Of a stretch of 64,000 nt of DNA, positions 26,361 through 34,352 are shown piece by piece; position 1 is the stretch's first letter; every line of letters starts with the position of its first letter. A model generated the notes under the pieces. That model had not been told where the DNA came from, searched no databases, and saw only the letters and a list, made by a program, of their open reading frames with translations. The translations under genes were made by a program, and so were the position numbers. Origin of the DNA: Streptomyces sp. AW19M42 (GTDB lineage Bacteria; Actinomycetota; Actinomycetes; Streptomycetales; Streptomycetaceae); NCBI GenBank assembly GCA_000470535.1, contig CBRG010000096.1, positions 54,604 to 118,603 on the forward strand. Reading direction: 5' to 3'.

Positions 26361-26990
26361 ATGGCAGGCGAGACCGTCATCACGGTCGTCGGCAATCTCG
26401 TCGACGACCCCGAGCTGCGCTTCACCCCGTCCGGTGCGGCGGTCGCGAAGTTCCGCGTCGCGTCCACTCCCCGCATCTTCGACCGGCAGACCAATGAGTG
26501 GAAGGACGGCGAAGGCCTGTTCCTCACCTGCTCGGTCTGGCGGCAGGCGGCGGAGAACGTCGCCGAGTCGCTCACGCGAGGCATGCGCGTTGTCGTGCAG
26601 GGCCGGCTGAAGCAGCGGTCGTACGAAGACCGCGAGGGCGTCAAGCGCACGGTCTACGAGCTGGACGTCGAGGAAGTCGGCCCCAGTCTCAAGAGCGCCA
26701 CCGCCAAGGTCACCAAGACCACCGGTCGCGGTGGCCAGGGCGGCCAGGGCCAGGGTGGATACGGCGGCGGTCAGCAGGGTGGCGGTAACTGGGGCGGCGG
26801 TCCCGGTGCTGGTGGCCAGCAGGGTGGTGGCGGCGCTCCCGCCGACGACCCGTGGGCCACGAGCGCGCCGGCCGGCGGCCAGCAGGGCGGGGGCCAGCAG
26901 GGCGGCGGAGGCGGCTGGGGCGGAAGCTCCGGCGGTTCCGGCGGCTCTGGAGCCTCTGGCGGCGGCTACTCGGACGAGCCGCCCTTCTAA
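26361..26990 (+). CDS. ssb: Single-stranded DNA-binding protein
   Basis: SSB of 209 residues. An OB fold occupies about residues 1-115 ([38 protein letters not shown]). A Gly/Gln-rich linker (about 120-200) follows. The tip DEPPF is the protein-interaction tail that recruits replication and repair partners. It lies between rpsF and rpsR as in most bacteria, 74 bases after rpsF, so it is the main chromosomal SSB. Confidence 0.97.
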   Translation: MAGETVITVVGNLVDDPELRFTPSGAAVAKFRVASTPRIFDRQTNEWKDGEGLFLTCSVWRQAAENVAESLTRGMRVVVQGRLKQRSYEDREGVKRTVYELDVEEVGPSLKSATAKVTKTTGRGGQGGQGQGGYGGGQQGGGNWGGGPGAGGQQGGGGAPADDPWATSAPAGGQQGGGQQGGGGGWGGSSGGSGGSGASGGGYSDEPPF

Positions 26991-27034
26991 GGGCAGCTCG
27001 TACCCCCACTTCTTGATCACACAGGAGAAACACC

Positions 27035-27271
27035 ATGGCGAAGCCGCCTGTGCGCAAGCCTAAGAAGAAGGTCTGCGCGTTCTGCAAGGACAAGACCCAG
27101 TACGTGGACTACAAGGACACGAACATGCTGCGGAAGTTCATTTCCGACCGTGGCAAGATCCGTGCCCGCCGCGTCACCGGCAACTGCACGCAGCATCAGC
27201 GTGACGTCGCCACGGCTGTCAAGAACAGCCGTGAGATGGCGCTGCTGCCCTACACGTCCACCGCGCGATAA
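27035..27271 (+). CDS. rpsR: Ribosomal protein bS18 (zinc-binding type)
   Basis: Small-subunit protein of 78 residues. It is the C-plus form: Cys14 and Cys17 (VCAFC) plus Cys51 and His54 (NCTQH) could hold one zinc. Streptomyces usually carry a second, zinc-free, Zur-controlled S18 elsewhere; this copy is the zinc-replete housekeeping one. GGAGAAA precedes the ATG. It lies 44 bases after ssb. Confidence 0.97.
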   Translation: MAKPPVRKPKKKVCAFCKDKTQYVDYKDTNMLRKFISDRGKIRARRVTGNCTQHQRDVATAVKNSREMALLPYTSTAR

Positions 27272-27289
27272 GGGAAGGGTGACCGAATC

Positions 27290-27736
27290 ATGAAGATCAT
27301 CCTCACCCACGAGGTCTCCGGCCTCGGTGCTGCTGGCGACGTCGTTGACGTCAAGGACGGGTTCGCCCGTAACTACCTGGTTCCGCGTGGCTTTGCCATC
27401 CGCTGGACCAAGGGTGGCGAGAAGGACGTGGCGCAGATCCGCCGCGCCCGCAAGATCCACGAGATCGCCACGATCGAGCAGGCCAACGAGATCAAGTCCA
27501 AGCTTGAGGCCGTGAAGGTCCGTCTGGCCGTTCGCTCCGGCGACGCCGGCCGTCTCTTCGGCTCCGTCACCCCGGCCGACATCGCCTCGGCGATCAAGGC
27601 TGCCGGTGGTCCGGACGTCGACAAGCGTCGCGTCGAGCTCGGCTCGCCGATCAAGACGCTCGGCGGACACCAGGTGTCCGTGCGTCTGCACCCCGAGGTC
27701 GCTGCAAAGCTCGGCGTCGAGGTCGTTGCTGCCTGA
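27290..27736 (+). CDS. rplI: Ribosomal protein bL9
   Basis: Large-subunit protein of 148 residues with the usual two-domain layout: an N-terminal RNA-binding domain ([31 protein letters not shown]), a long helix, and a C-terminal domain. Last gene of the operon, 18 bases after rpsR, followed by a strong terminator. Confidence 0.98.
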   Translation: MKIILTHEVSGLGAAGDVVDVKDGFARNYLVPRGFAIRWTKGGEKDVAQIRRARKIHEIATIEQANEIKSKLEAVKVRLAVRSGDAGRLFGSVTPADIASAIKAAGGPDVDKRRVELGSPIKTLGGHQVSVRLHPEVAAKLGVEVVAA

Positions 27737-27759
27737 TCAGGCCGCATCTCAGCAGAACA

Positions 27760-27795
27760 GCGAAGGGCCGCATCTCTTGAGATGCGGCCCTTCGC
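27760..27795 (+). terminator. Terminator of rpsF-ssb-rpsR-rplI operon
   Basis: Perfect 17-base arms (27760-27776 and 27779-27795) separated by TT, 23 bases after rplI. An extra copy of GGCCGCATCTC from the arm occurs at 27740-27750. Confidence 0.85.
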
Positions 27796-27895
27796 CGTTT
27801 CCTGCTTCGGGAAGCTTCGGGAGGTTGCTGGACCTCGTGCCTGCTTCCTGCTGCTCGTGTCTGTTTCCCCCTGCTTCCCGTTAGGGCTCCTGCCT

Positions 27896-27909
27896 GTTTC
27901 ACGTGAAAC
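27896..27909. other. parS site 6
   Basis: Exact GTTTCACGTGAAAC at the centre of a 26-bp perfect palindrome (27890-27915), between convergent rplI and the MATE gene, 17 bases past the MATE stop. Confidence 0.95.
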
Positions 27910-27931
27910 AGGCAGAGGTCCGGCCAGGGGC

Positions 27932-29278
27932 TCAGCGAGCGGCGCCGGTGACCAGCCACTTGCCCGAGCGGGTCCGCAGCCAGAGCGTCGCCATGCGGAC
28001 GGCCATCATCAGCGTCATCGCACACCACAGTGCTGTCAGCCCGCCGCCGAGGGCGGGAACCAGCAGGGCCACCGGTGCGAAGAAGGCCAGGGTGACGAGC
28101 ATGGCCCTGGCCAGATACGGGCCGTCGCCGGCGCCCATCAGTACACCGTCCAGAACGAAGACGACCCCGGCGATCGGCTGGGTCAGGGCCACCACCAGCA
28201 AAGCGGGGAAGAGGGTGTCCTGGACGGACTGGTCGCCGGTGAACAGCGGCACGAACAGCGGCCGGGCGAGAACGATCAGTACCCCGAACAGGACGCCGGA
28301 CGCGATGCCCCACTGCACCATGCGGCGGCAGGCCTCGCGCGCGCCCTTCGCGTCGTTGGCCCCCAGATACCGCCCGATGATGGCCTGCCCGGCGATGGCG
28401 ATGGCGTCCAGTGCGAAGGCCATCAGGCTCCAGAGCGAGAGGATGATCTGGAGCGCGGCAATGTCGGTGTCGCCGAGCCGGGCGGCGACGGCGGTGGCGA
28501 TGAGCAGGACGGCGCGGAGCGACATCGTACGGACCAGGAGGGGAACGCCGGCCTGGGCACTGGCTTTGATGCCTGCGATGTCGGGCCGCAGTGAGGCGCC
28601 GTGCCGCCGGGCGCCGCGGACCACCACGACGAGATAGGCCGCGGCCATCGAGATCTGCGCGATCACCGTGCCCCAGGCCGAGCCGGCGATGCCGAGGCCG
28701 GCGCCGTAGACGAGGGCCACATTGAGGGCCCCGTTGGCGGTGAAACCGCCGATGGCGACATAGAGCGGGGTGCGGGTGTTCTGCAGGCCCCGGAGCACGC
28801 CGGTCGCGGCCATCACGACGAGCATGGCAGGGATGCCGAGGCTGGAGATCCGCAGATAGGTGATGGCGTAGGGGGCCGCGGTGTCGGATGCGCCGAAGAC
28901 CCCCACGAGCCAGGGGGACAGGGGGAGCGTCAGTGCGATGACCGCGAGGCCGAGCAGGATCGCCAGCCAGATGCCGTCCATGCCTTGGCGGATCGCGGAG
29001 GACAGGTCCCCGGCTCCGACCCGGCGGGCGACCGCTGCTGTGGTGGCGTACGCGAGGAAGACGAAGATGCTCACGCCGGTCGTCAGGAGGGCCGCCGCCA
29101 CCGCCAGGCCGGCCAGTTGCGGGGTCCCGAGATGGCCGACGATGGCGCTGTCGACCATGACGAAAAGAGGCTCGGCCACGAGCGCGCCGAAGGCGGGAAC
29201 CGCGAGTGCGATGATCTCGCGGTCGTGCCGACGGCGACTGGATGGCGGGGTCGCCGGTGCCTGGGTCATAGGGGCCAA
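27932..29278 (-). CDS. MATE-family efflux transporter (DinF-like)
   Basis: Protein of 448 residues with about 12 hydrophobic segments and MATE sequence blocks (ALAVPAFGALVAEPLFVMVD; DSAIVGHLGTPQLAGLA; IGRYLGANDAKGAREACR). It probably exports organic cations or drugs by Na+ or H+ antiport; the substrate is unknown. Start TTG 29278 (GGAAG upstream) or ATG 29269. Convergent with rplI and divergent from dnaB, as in other Streptomyces. Confidence 0.9.
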   Translation of the reverse strand: MAPMTQAPATPPSSRRRHDREIIALAVPAFGALVAEPLFVMVDSAIVGHLGTPQLAGLAVAAALLTTGVSIFVFLAYATTAAVARRVGAGDLSSAIRQGMDGIWLAILLGLAVIALTLPLSPWLVGVFGASDTAAPYAITYLRISSLGIPAMLVVMAATGVLRGLQNTRTPLYVAIGGFTANGALNVALVYGAGLGIAGSAWGTVIAQISMAAAYLVVVVRGARRHGASLRPDIAGIKASAQAGVPLLVRTMSLRAVLLIATAVAARLGDTDIAALQIILSLWSLMAFALDAIAIAGQAIIGRYLGANDAKGAREACRRMVQWGIASGVLFGVLIVLARPLFVPLFTGDQSVQDTLFPALLVVALTQPIAGVVFVLDGVLMGAGDGPYLARAMLVTLAFFAPVALLVPALGGGLTALWCAMTLMMAVRMATLWLRTRSGKWLVTGAAR

Positions 29279-29457
29279 TCTAATCTTCCACAGGTAACAG
29301 ATGCAAACCCCTATTGATCCTTACATGTGGAGGAGTTCGGCGTTCTGCTGCGCGTGTGTTGCCGTGAACTTGCGCCGACTCGGAAAGTTTTTCTCCCCCA
29401 CAGTCGGTGGATGAGAAAGATGCAGGTCAGACGGGTGATGCTATGGGTGCTATGAGT

Positions 29458-29546
29458 TTGTCCACAGTGCTGTCCCCCGGTCCGTGCACAGGTTCTGCGT
29501 GGTTCTCCACAGCATCTGGTCCGTCGTCCACATGCCCTGTGGATAA
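29458..29546. promoter_or_regulatory. Cluster of DnaA-box-like 9-mers upstream of dnaB
   Basis: Four sites in 89 bp: TTGTCCACA 29458-29466 (the Streptomyces DnaA-box consensus), TTCTCCACA 29503-29511, TCGTCCACA 29524-29532, and TTATCCACA on the minus strand at 29538-29546 (the E. coli consensus). All lie in the 449-base divergent region between the MATE gene and dnaB, about 180 bases before the dnaB start. Confidence 0.7.
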
Positions 29547-29727
29547 CCAGATTGGCTGACGGTGCTCGGAGGCCTAACGTGGTGCGGCGTCCCCACCCCG
29601 TTCCGGCCTGGAAACCGGCGGAACCCGACACACCGCAACCGGAGTCGGGCGTCTTGTTTGTCGGTGCTGTGCCGTAAGAAAGACTGGCACGGCTAGGTCC
29701 GCGGAGCGGACGGGAGGAGGTGGCCGG

Positions 29728-31206
29728 ATGAGTATCCCCGAGCCCTTGGACGACCCCTGGGCCGACACCGGCCCCAGCGACCGGCTGCCCGTCTCCCGCC
29801 AGCGCCGGGGCGAGGGCCGTGACCGCGGTGAGCAGCACGACCGCGGCCGGGAGAGTGGCGGCTGGGAAGGCGGTTCCCGGGAATTCGAGCGGGTGCCGCC
29901 GCAGGATCTCGACGCGGAGCAGTCGGTCCTCGGCGGCATGCTGCTGTCCAAGGACGCCATCGCCGATGTCGTGGAGATCATCAAGGGCCACGATTTCTAC
30001 CGTCCCGCCCACGAGACCGTCTTCCAGGCGATCCTCGACCTCTACGCCAAGGGCGAGCCGGCCGACCCGATCACCGTGGCGGCCGAACTCGTCAAGCGCG
30101 GCGAGATCACCAAGGTGGGCGGAGCCCCGTATCTGCACACCCTGGTCCAGTCGGTGCCGACCGCGGCCAACGCCTCGTACTACGCGGAGATCGTTCACGA
30201 GCGCGCGGTGCTCCGGCGTCTCGTCGAGGCCGGTACGAAGATCACGCAGATGGGATACGCGGCCGACGGCGATGTGGACGACATCGTCAACTCCGCACAG
30301 GCCGAGATCTACGCCGTCACCGAGCAGCGGACCAGCGAGGACTATCTGCCGCTCGGCGACATCATGGAGGGCGCACTCGACGAGATCGAGGCGATCGGGT
30401 CCCGCAGCGGAGAGATGACCGGTGTGCCGACCGGCTTCACCGATCTCGACGCCCTGACCAACGGCCTTCACCCGGGCCAGATGGTCGTCATCGCGGCCCG
30501 GCCCGCCATGGGTAAGTCCACGCTCGCCCTGGACTTCGCGCGGGCCTGTTCGATCAAGAGCAACCTGCCGAGTGTGATCTTCTCCCTGGAAATGGGCCGC
30601 AACGAGATCGCGATGCGACTGCTGTCCGCCGAGGCGAGGGTGGCGCTCCACCACATGCGCTCCGGCACCATGACCGACGAGGACTGGACCCGGCTGGCGC
30701 GCCGGATGCCGGACGTCTCCGCCGCCCCGCTCTACATCGACGACTCCCCGAACCTCTCCATGATGGAGATCCGGGCGAAGTGCCGTCGCCTCAAGCAGCG
30801 CAACGATCTCAAGCTGGTGGTCATCGACTATCTGCAGCTGATGCAGTCCGGTGGCTCGAAGCGTGCCGAGAGCCGTCAGCAGGAGGTCTCGGACATGTCC
30901 CGAAACCTCAAGCTCCTCGCCAAGGAGCTGCAGCTGCCGGTCATCGCGCTCTCCCAGCTGAACCGTGGCCCGGAACAGCGCACGGACAAGAAGCCGATGG
31001 TCTCCGACCTCCGTGAGTCCGGTTCCATCGAGCAGGACGCCGACATGGTGATCCTGCTGCACCGTGAGGACGCCTACGAGAAGGAGTCACCTCGGGCGGG
31101 CGAGGCGGACCTGATCGTGGCCAAGCACCGTAACGGTCCGACGGCGACGATCACCGTCGCCTTCCAGGGGCACTACTCGCGCTTCGTGGACATGGCGCAG
31201 ACCTGA
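29728..31206 (+). CDS. dnaB: Replicative DNA helicase DnaB
   Basis: Hexameric 5'-3' helicase of 492 residues. An N-terminal acidic and Arg/Gly-rich extension (about 1-50) precedes the DnaB N-domain (PPQDLDAEQSVLGGMLLSKD). The RecA-like domain has Walker A ARPAMGKST (about 256-264) and the Walker B region VVIDYLQLM. There is no intein at the Walker A site, unlike some mycobacterial DnaB genes. The ATG has GGAGGAGG upstream. Confidence 0.97.
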   Translation: MSIPEPLDDPWADTGPSDRLPVSRQRRGEGRDRGEQHDRGRESGGWEGGSREFERVPPQDLDAEQSVLGGMLLSKDAIADVVEIIKGHDFYRPAHETVFQAILDLYAKGEPADPITVAAELVKRGEITKVGGAPYLHTLVQSVPTAANASYYAEIVHERAVLRRLVEAGTKITQMGYAADGDVDDIVNSAQAEIYAVTEQRTSEDYLPLGDIMEGALDEIEAIGSRSGEMTGVPTGFTDLDALTNGLHPGQMVVIAARPAMGKSTLALDFARACSIKSNLPSVIFSLEMGRNEIAMRLLSAEARVALHHMRSGTMTDEDWTRLARRMPDVSAAPLYIDDSPNLSMMEIRAKCRRLKQRNDLKLVVIDYLQLMQSGGSKRAESRQQEVSDMSRNLKLLAKELQLPVIALSQLNRGPEQRTDKKPMVSDLRESGSIEQDADMVILLHREDAYEKESPRAGEADLIVAKHRNGPTATITVAFQGHYSRFVDMAQT

Positions 31207-31256
31207 CCGGTGAGGCAGGAGGCCAGCGTTCCGTCCCTCTCTGTTCTCAAATTCCG

Positions 31257-31316
31257 TGTCATTTTCTCAGTCGCAATGTCATCTGATTGGCCGAACTGAC
31301 ATGGGATTGAGAATCG
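31257..31316. mobile_element. Possible Tn7-like transposon end (three 20-bp repeats)
   Basis: Three consecutive 20-base units begin TGTCAT, TGTCAT and TGACAT at 31257, 31277 and 31297. The tract is less GC-rich than its surroundings, begins 51 bases after dnaB, and precedes a TnsA-like fragment. Iterated ~20-bp TnsB sites starting with TGT are typical of Tn7-like ends, so this is a candidate end, not a proven one. Confidence 0.45.
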
Positions 31317-31431
31317 CTGGCCACTGCCTTCACTCGTTCGGCTGACCTTGCCTCAGGTCCGGCGTGGGAGCCTCGCACGGATGCGAACGTCGCGCTCGCG
31401 GAGGAGGCTGCCGACGATCCGGGGGTGACGC

Positions 31432-31680
31432 ATGGCGGCAGGGCTGAGCGCGGCATCGATCACCGTGAGCCTGCGGGGCCCGAATGGTGACCAGGTTGAG
31501 AACCGGGAGTGGAGCGCGTCCTCCATCGACCTGATTGCGGCGGCGGCACCCTGGCGAACCTTTCGCTGGTACAGGGGCCAGCGGCACTACTCGGGCACCT
31601 ACTGGTCCGCCGCGATGCGCGACCGCGTGATATACGAGTCGCGCCTCGAACAGGAACTACCGGTATTCCGTGATCAATAA
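31432..31680 (+). pseudogene. Truncated TnsA-like transposase endonuclease
   Basis: Fragment of 82 residues resembling the N-terminus of TnsA-like heteromeric transposase endonuclease subunits: PWRTFRWYRGQRHYSGTYWS then RDRVIYESRLE, including the conserved Glu of the nuclease core. Full-length relatives run to over 200 residues, so the rest of the nuclease domain is missing. The family match comes from recall of these motifs, not a search. With the 20-bp repeats upstream it looks like the left remnant of a Tn7-like element inserted behind dnaB. Confidence 0.6.
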
Positions 31681-31900
31681 CGTCAACACCTTCGGTCAGT
31701 CCGAACAGGCTCCCACGTCCGTCCCTCTCCAGCAGGACCAGATATCCGTTTCCGCCGCCCTCCAGGAGCAGAACTCTTGGTCTGACCCCCTCCTGCAGGA
31801 GCAGGGCCCCGCTCCCGCCTCCCCCGAACAGTCGGCCACCGCGCCGACCGTCCGGGACGAGCCGAGCCCCGTCTGGTCGAAGTCGAAGTTCGTCGTCTGA
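31670..31900 (+). CDS. Hypothetical small protein, possibly not a gene
   Basis: Frame of 76 residues starting with GTG and overlapping the TnsA fragment by 11 bases. It is rich in Gln, Ser and Pro, with loosely repeated LQQDQ / LQEQN / LQEQG blocks, and ends in WSKSKFVV. Third positions are strongly G/C, as in real genes here. No ribosome-binding site or recognised family. It could be a small-peptide precursor, the tail of a rearranged gene, or chance. Confidence 0.3.
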   Translation: MINNVNTFGQSEQAPTSVPLQQDQISVSAALQEQNSWSDPLLQEQGPAPASPEQSATAPTVRDEPSPVWSKSKFVV

Positions 31901-32288
31901 GCCACGCCGACCAGCGACGGCCCCTTGGAGACACGCTGCCGCCACCCTCGACGCCGCTCATGCGTCCGGAGCGCCAGGGGCGCCGGCTGCCGGGGTGCGC
32001 GAGAACTCCGCCTCGGAAAAAGACGCACCGTGACGTCGTCACTGCCCCGCCCCGCCGGGTTGGGATGATGTCTCGCTGGCCCTGTGGCCTGCATCGTCAT
32101 CCCACCCGTCCTCGCGGTAAGCGCCACGTTCTGGCCGTCGGCCATCTCGCCCCTCCTGCGGGGACGATGCCGCGGCAGCCCCAGGGGCGGTCGCTGAAGG
32201 GCGCGTACGCTGGTTCGCCGCCGCTGGGGGTCGAAACGCGCGGTAAGGCCGTAGGTGCCGCACATTTCTGCATGGAGAACTGGGCCGT
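31901..32288. other. No recognisable gene
   Basis: About 390 bases after the short frame and before the ketosynthase-like remnant. Open frames exist on both strands but none shows a recognisable motif, start site or family resemblance. Confidence 0.5.
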
Positions 32289-33417
32289 CTCAACGCACTG
32301 CGGTGCGTGGACCACTTCGGCGGGGTACGGCTGCCGGGCTGGACGGCCGGCTGGCTGGATGCTCCCTAGTGACTGCCGCTACGAGGCGGCGTCCCGGGCC
32401 GGCGCCATGGCGCCGCCGCCGTAGTGATTGGCGTTTTGGATGAAGCTCGGGCCGGCGTTCTTATGGACTGGGAACAGGCGGAGGCACAGGTCCCCAAAGC
32501 GAACACCAACCCCGACATCATCACGATGCTGACCCGAACCATGGACACCGCGCTGTCCCGCCACGAACAGGCCGCGGGCCACCGCCTGGACCGGGAGCAC
32601 TCGATCGCCGGGCACCTCCACTTCGCTTCGGCCGCCGACAACGCGGCCGCCTTCGCCCGGCCCTTCTGCCGCCGCGACGTCGGTTGTCAGAAACCCGGCC
32701 TGCCGATGGAGTTCATGGTCGCGGGATGCGCCGCGCTCCTCTACTCCCTGCGCCACGCCCGCTTCCTGCTCCAGCACACCGAGGCCCGCCACGACCCGGA
32801 CGCCTCCATCCTCATCACGGCCGCCAGCGACATGCTGCCCTTCGCGCACGCCCGCACCCGCGCTCCCGCCGCCTACCGCACCGACATCGACTCCTGGCTC
32901 TTCCAGGCGATCTTCGGAGAGGCGGTCGGCGCGCTCCTCGTCGGCCACGCCGACCCCACCGGCCACGACTGGACCATCGAGGACGACCAGTGGCACGCCG
33001 TCACCGACGACTGGCGCGTGAACCTCTCCGCCGACGACATCCCCCACGTCGACATCCGCGCCCGCCAGGTCGGCGCCACCTTCCGCACCAACGTGCCCGC
33101 CATCGCCCGACAGGCACTGAACGCGCTGGGCCTCTCCTCCTTCGAGGACCTGCACCGCCTCTGCATCCACGAATCCAACCCCCACCTCGTCTCAGCCGTC
33201 GCCGACGAGGTCGGCGCCCCGCCTGGCGTCGTGCACAGCATCAGCGCACAGGGTGGGCACCCTCGCCGGCGTCTCCGCCTTCTCCCTCCTCGATGAAGCC
33301 CTCCAGAGCCACCAGAACGCCCACGACCCGCACGACACCATCGCCTGCGCCCTGCTCGGCGAGAACGGCCAGGCCGTCACCGCCGGACACCTCGCCCTGC
33401 GCCACACCACCCACTGA
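32289..33417 (+). pseudogene. Broken ketosynthase III-like gene
   Basis: Sequence resembling a beta-ketoacyl-ACP synthase III relative. Catalytic-Cys-like block VAGCAALLYSLRHARFLLQ, then FGEAVGALLVG, and the His/Asn region HESNPHLVSAVADEVG. The main frame (from 32424, 290 codons) leaves the family at 33249-33253, but a +1 shift restores it (VGTLAGVSAFSLLDEAL to a TGA at 33415-33417). Upstream, family-like codons (32289-32366, then DCRYEAASRAG in another frame) are separated by TAG stops at about 32367 and 32421. At least three lesions therefore make it a pseudogene. A sequencing error could explain one, not all. Confidence 0.55.
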
Positions 33418-33679
33418 CCCCGCCGAAGCGGGTGTACGGCGCCGCCGAGGCACCCAGAACCGCTCCGCGAAATGCCTCCAGGCCCGTCTACCGGCAGCGG
33501 CGGCGACCACGACGCCGAGCCGTCACCGGGGCCCGCTGGCTCCGGTTGAAAGCCGTAGCCAGGTCGGCCCAGGCGCCCGGGTCGGCCAGCAGCCGGTCGC
33601 AGTGGGTTACCAGGACGGGCAACCCGGCGAGGCCGGTGAGTGCGTGCCCCAGGTAGCGTTCCCGGAGGCAGAAAGAAAC
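33418..33679. other. Gap with antisense sulfotransferase-like fragment
   Basis: About 260 bases. On the minus strand, 33550-33680 reads as ERYLGHALTGLAGLPVLVTH then CDRLLADPGAWADLATAF, a phrase like the C-terminal part of sulfotransferase-family proteins. No start, stop or motif complement is present, so at best it is a scrap. Confidence 0.3.
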
Positions 33680-34216
33680 GTGCGTGACTATCCGCAGGGC
33701 TGGCCCGAGCAGCCAGGTCTGTTCATGCTCCGCAATGAATTCCCGGCGCAGATCACGTTCGCCGGCGAATCCTATGCGTCCGTGCTTCACGGATACTGGG
33801 CGCTGTCAGCGGCCGACGCCTCTGACAGAGGTGCGATCCGGGATGCGGCGTCCGGTCAGGAGGCGCGCGAGCTGGGTGGCCGGGCGGCGCACCAGGATGA
33901 CTGGCCGAATGTGCGGCTCGCGGTCATGGCGGGACTGCTCCGCGCGAAGTTCACTCAGCACCCCGAGCCCGCCCAGGTCCTCCTTTCCACGGGGGACGCC
34001 GGGATCAGCTACACCGGCCTCTCGGACTCGCCCTTCTGGAGAGATGCTTCCGACAGCCGAGGACGGAACTGGATGGGACGACTGCTTGAGCTGACCCGCT
34101 CCGAGCTCGTTGCCCAGCAGGCTCTCCGGCCTTGGGGGACCGGCGTGCGGACCGCGTTTGCCTCCTACGGTGACGTCTGTGACGGCGGCAGGCCGCCGGA
34201 CGGTCATGTCCCATGA
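33680..34216 (+). CDS. NADAR-family protein (YbiA-like)
   Basis: About 178 residues. The C-terminal two thirds match the NADAR/YbiA fold: DWPNVRLAVMAGLLRAKFTQ, then LLSTGDAGI, and DSPFWRDASDSRGRNWMGRL. Family members are N-glycosidases acting on riboflavin-pathway intermediates or related ADP-ribose chemistry, and some are linked to phage defence. The family-like N-terminal WPTxEHYFQ region is replaced by the diverged ESYASVLHGYWAL. The GTG start at 33680 has GGAGG 11 bases upstream. It lies in the region disturbed by transposon remnants, so acquisition by transfer is likely. Confidence 0.65.
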   Translation: MRDYPQGWPEQPGLFMLRNEFPAQITFAGESYASVLHGYWALSAADASDRGAIRDAASGQEARELGGRAAHQDDWPNVRLAVMAGLLRAKFTQHPEPAQVLLSTGDAGISYTGLSDSPFWRDASDSRGRNWMGRLLELTRSELVAQQALRPWGTGVRTAFASYGDVCDGGRPPDGHVP

Positions 34217-34352
34217 ACGGGACGATGCCTGAGCCGGCGCCGATCGGTCTTGTACAGATGTCGCCGTCAAGGGCTGTCCCACCGTCGTCGCCAAGGGCTG
34301 CCCCGCCCATGCCGCCTCGTCACCGAGCCACGAGGCGCGGCCCTTTCGGCCC

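Noticed and set aside
29728..31206. Intein in dnaB
   Set aside because: Walker A region is continuous and the length is normal.
32684..33417. Left part of a long plus-strand frame ending in the NADAR gene
   Set aside because: Its first 730 bases are an Arg/Pro/His-rich shadow of the ketosynthase-like sequence; only the part from about 33680 is family-like.
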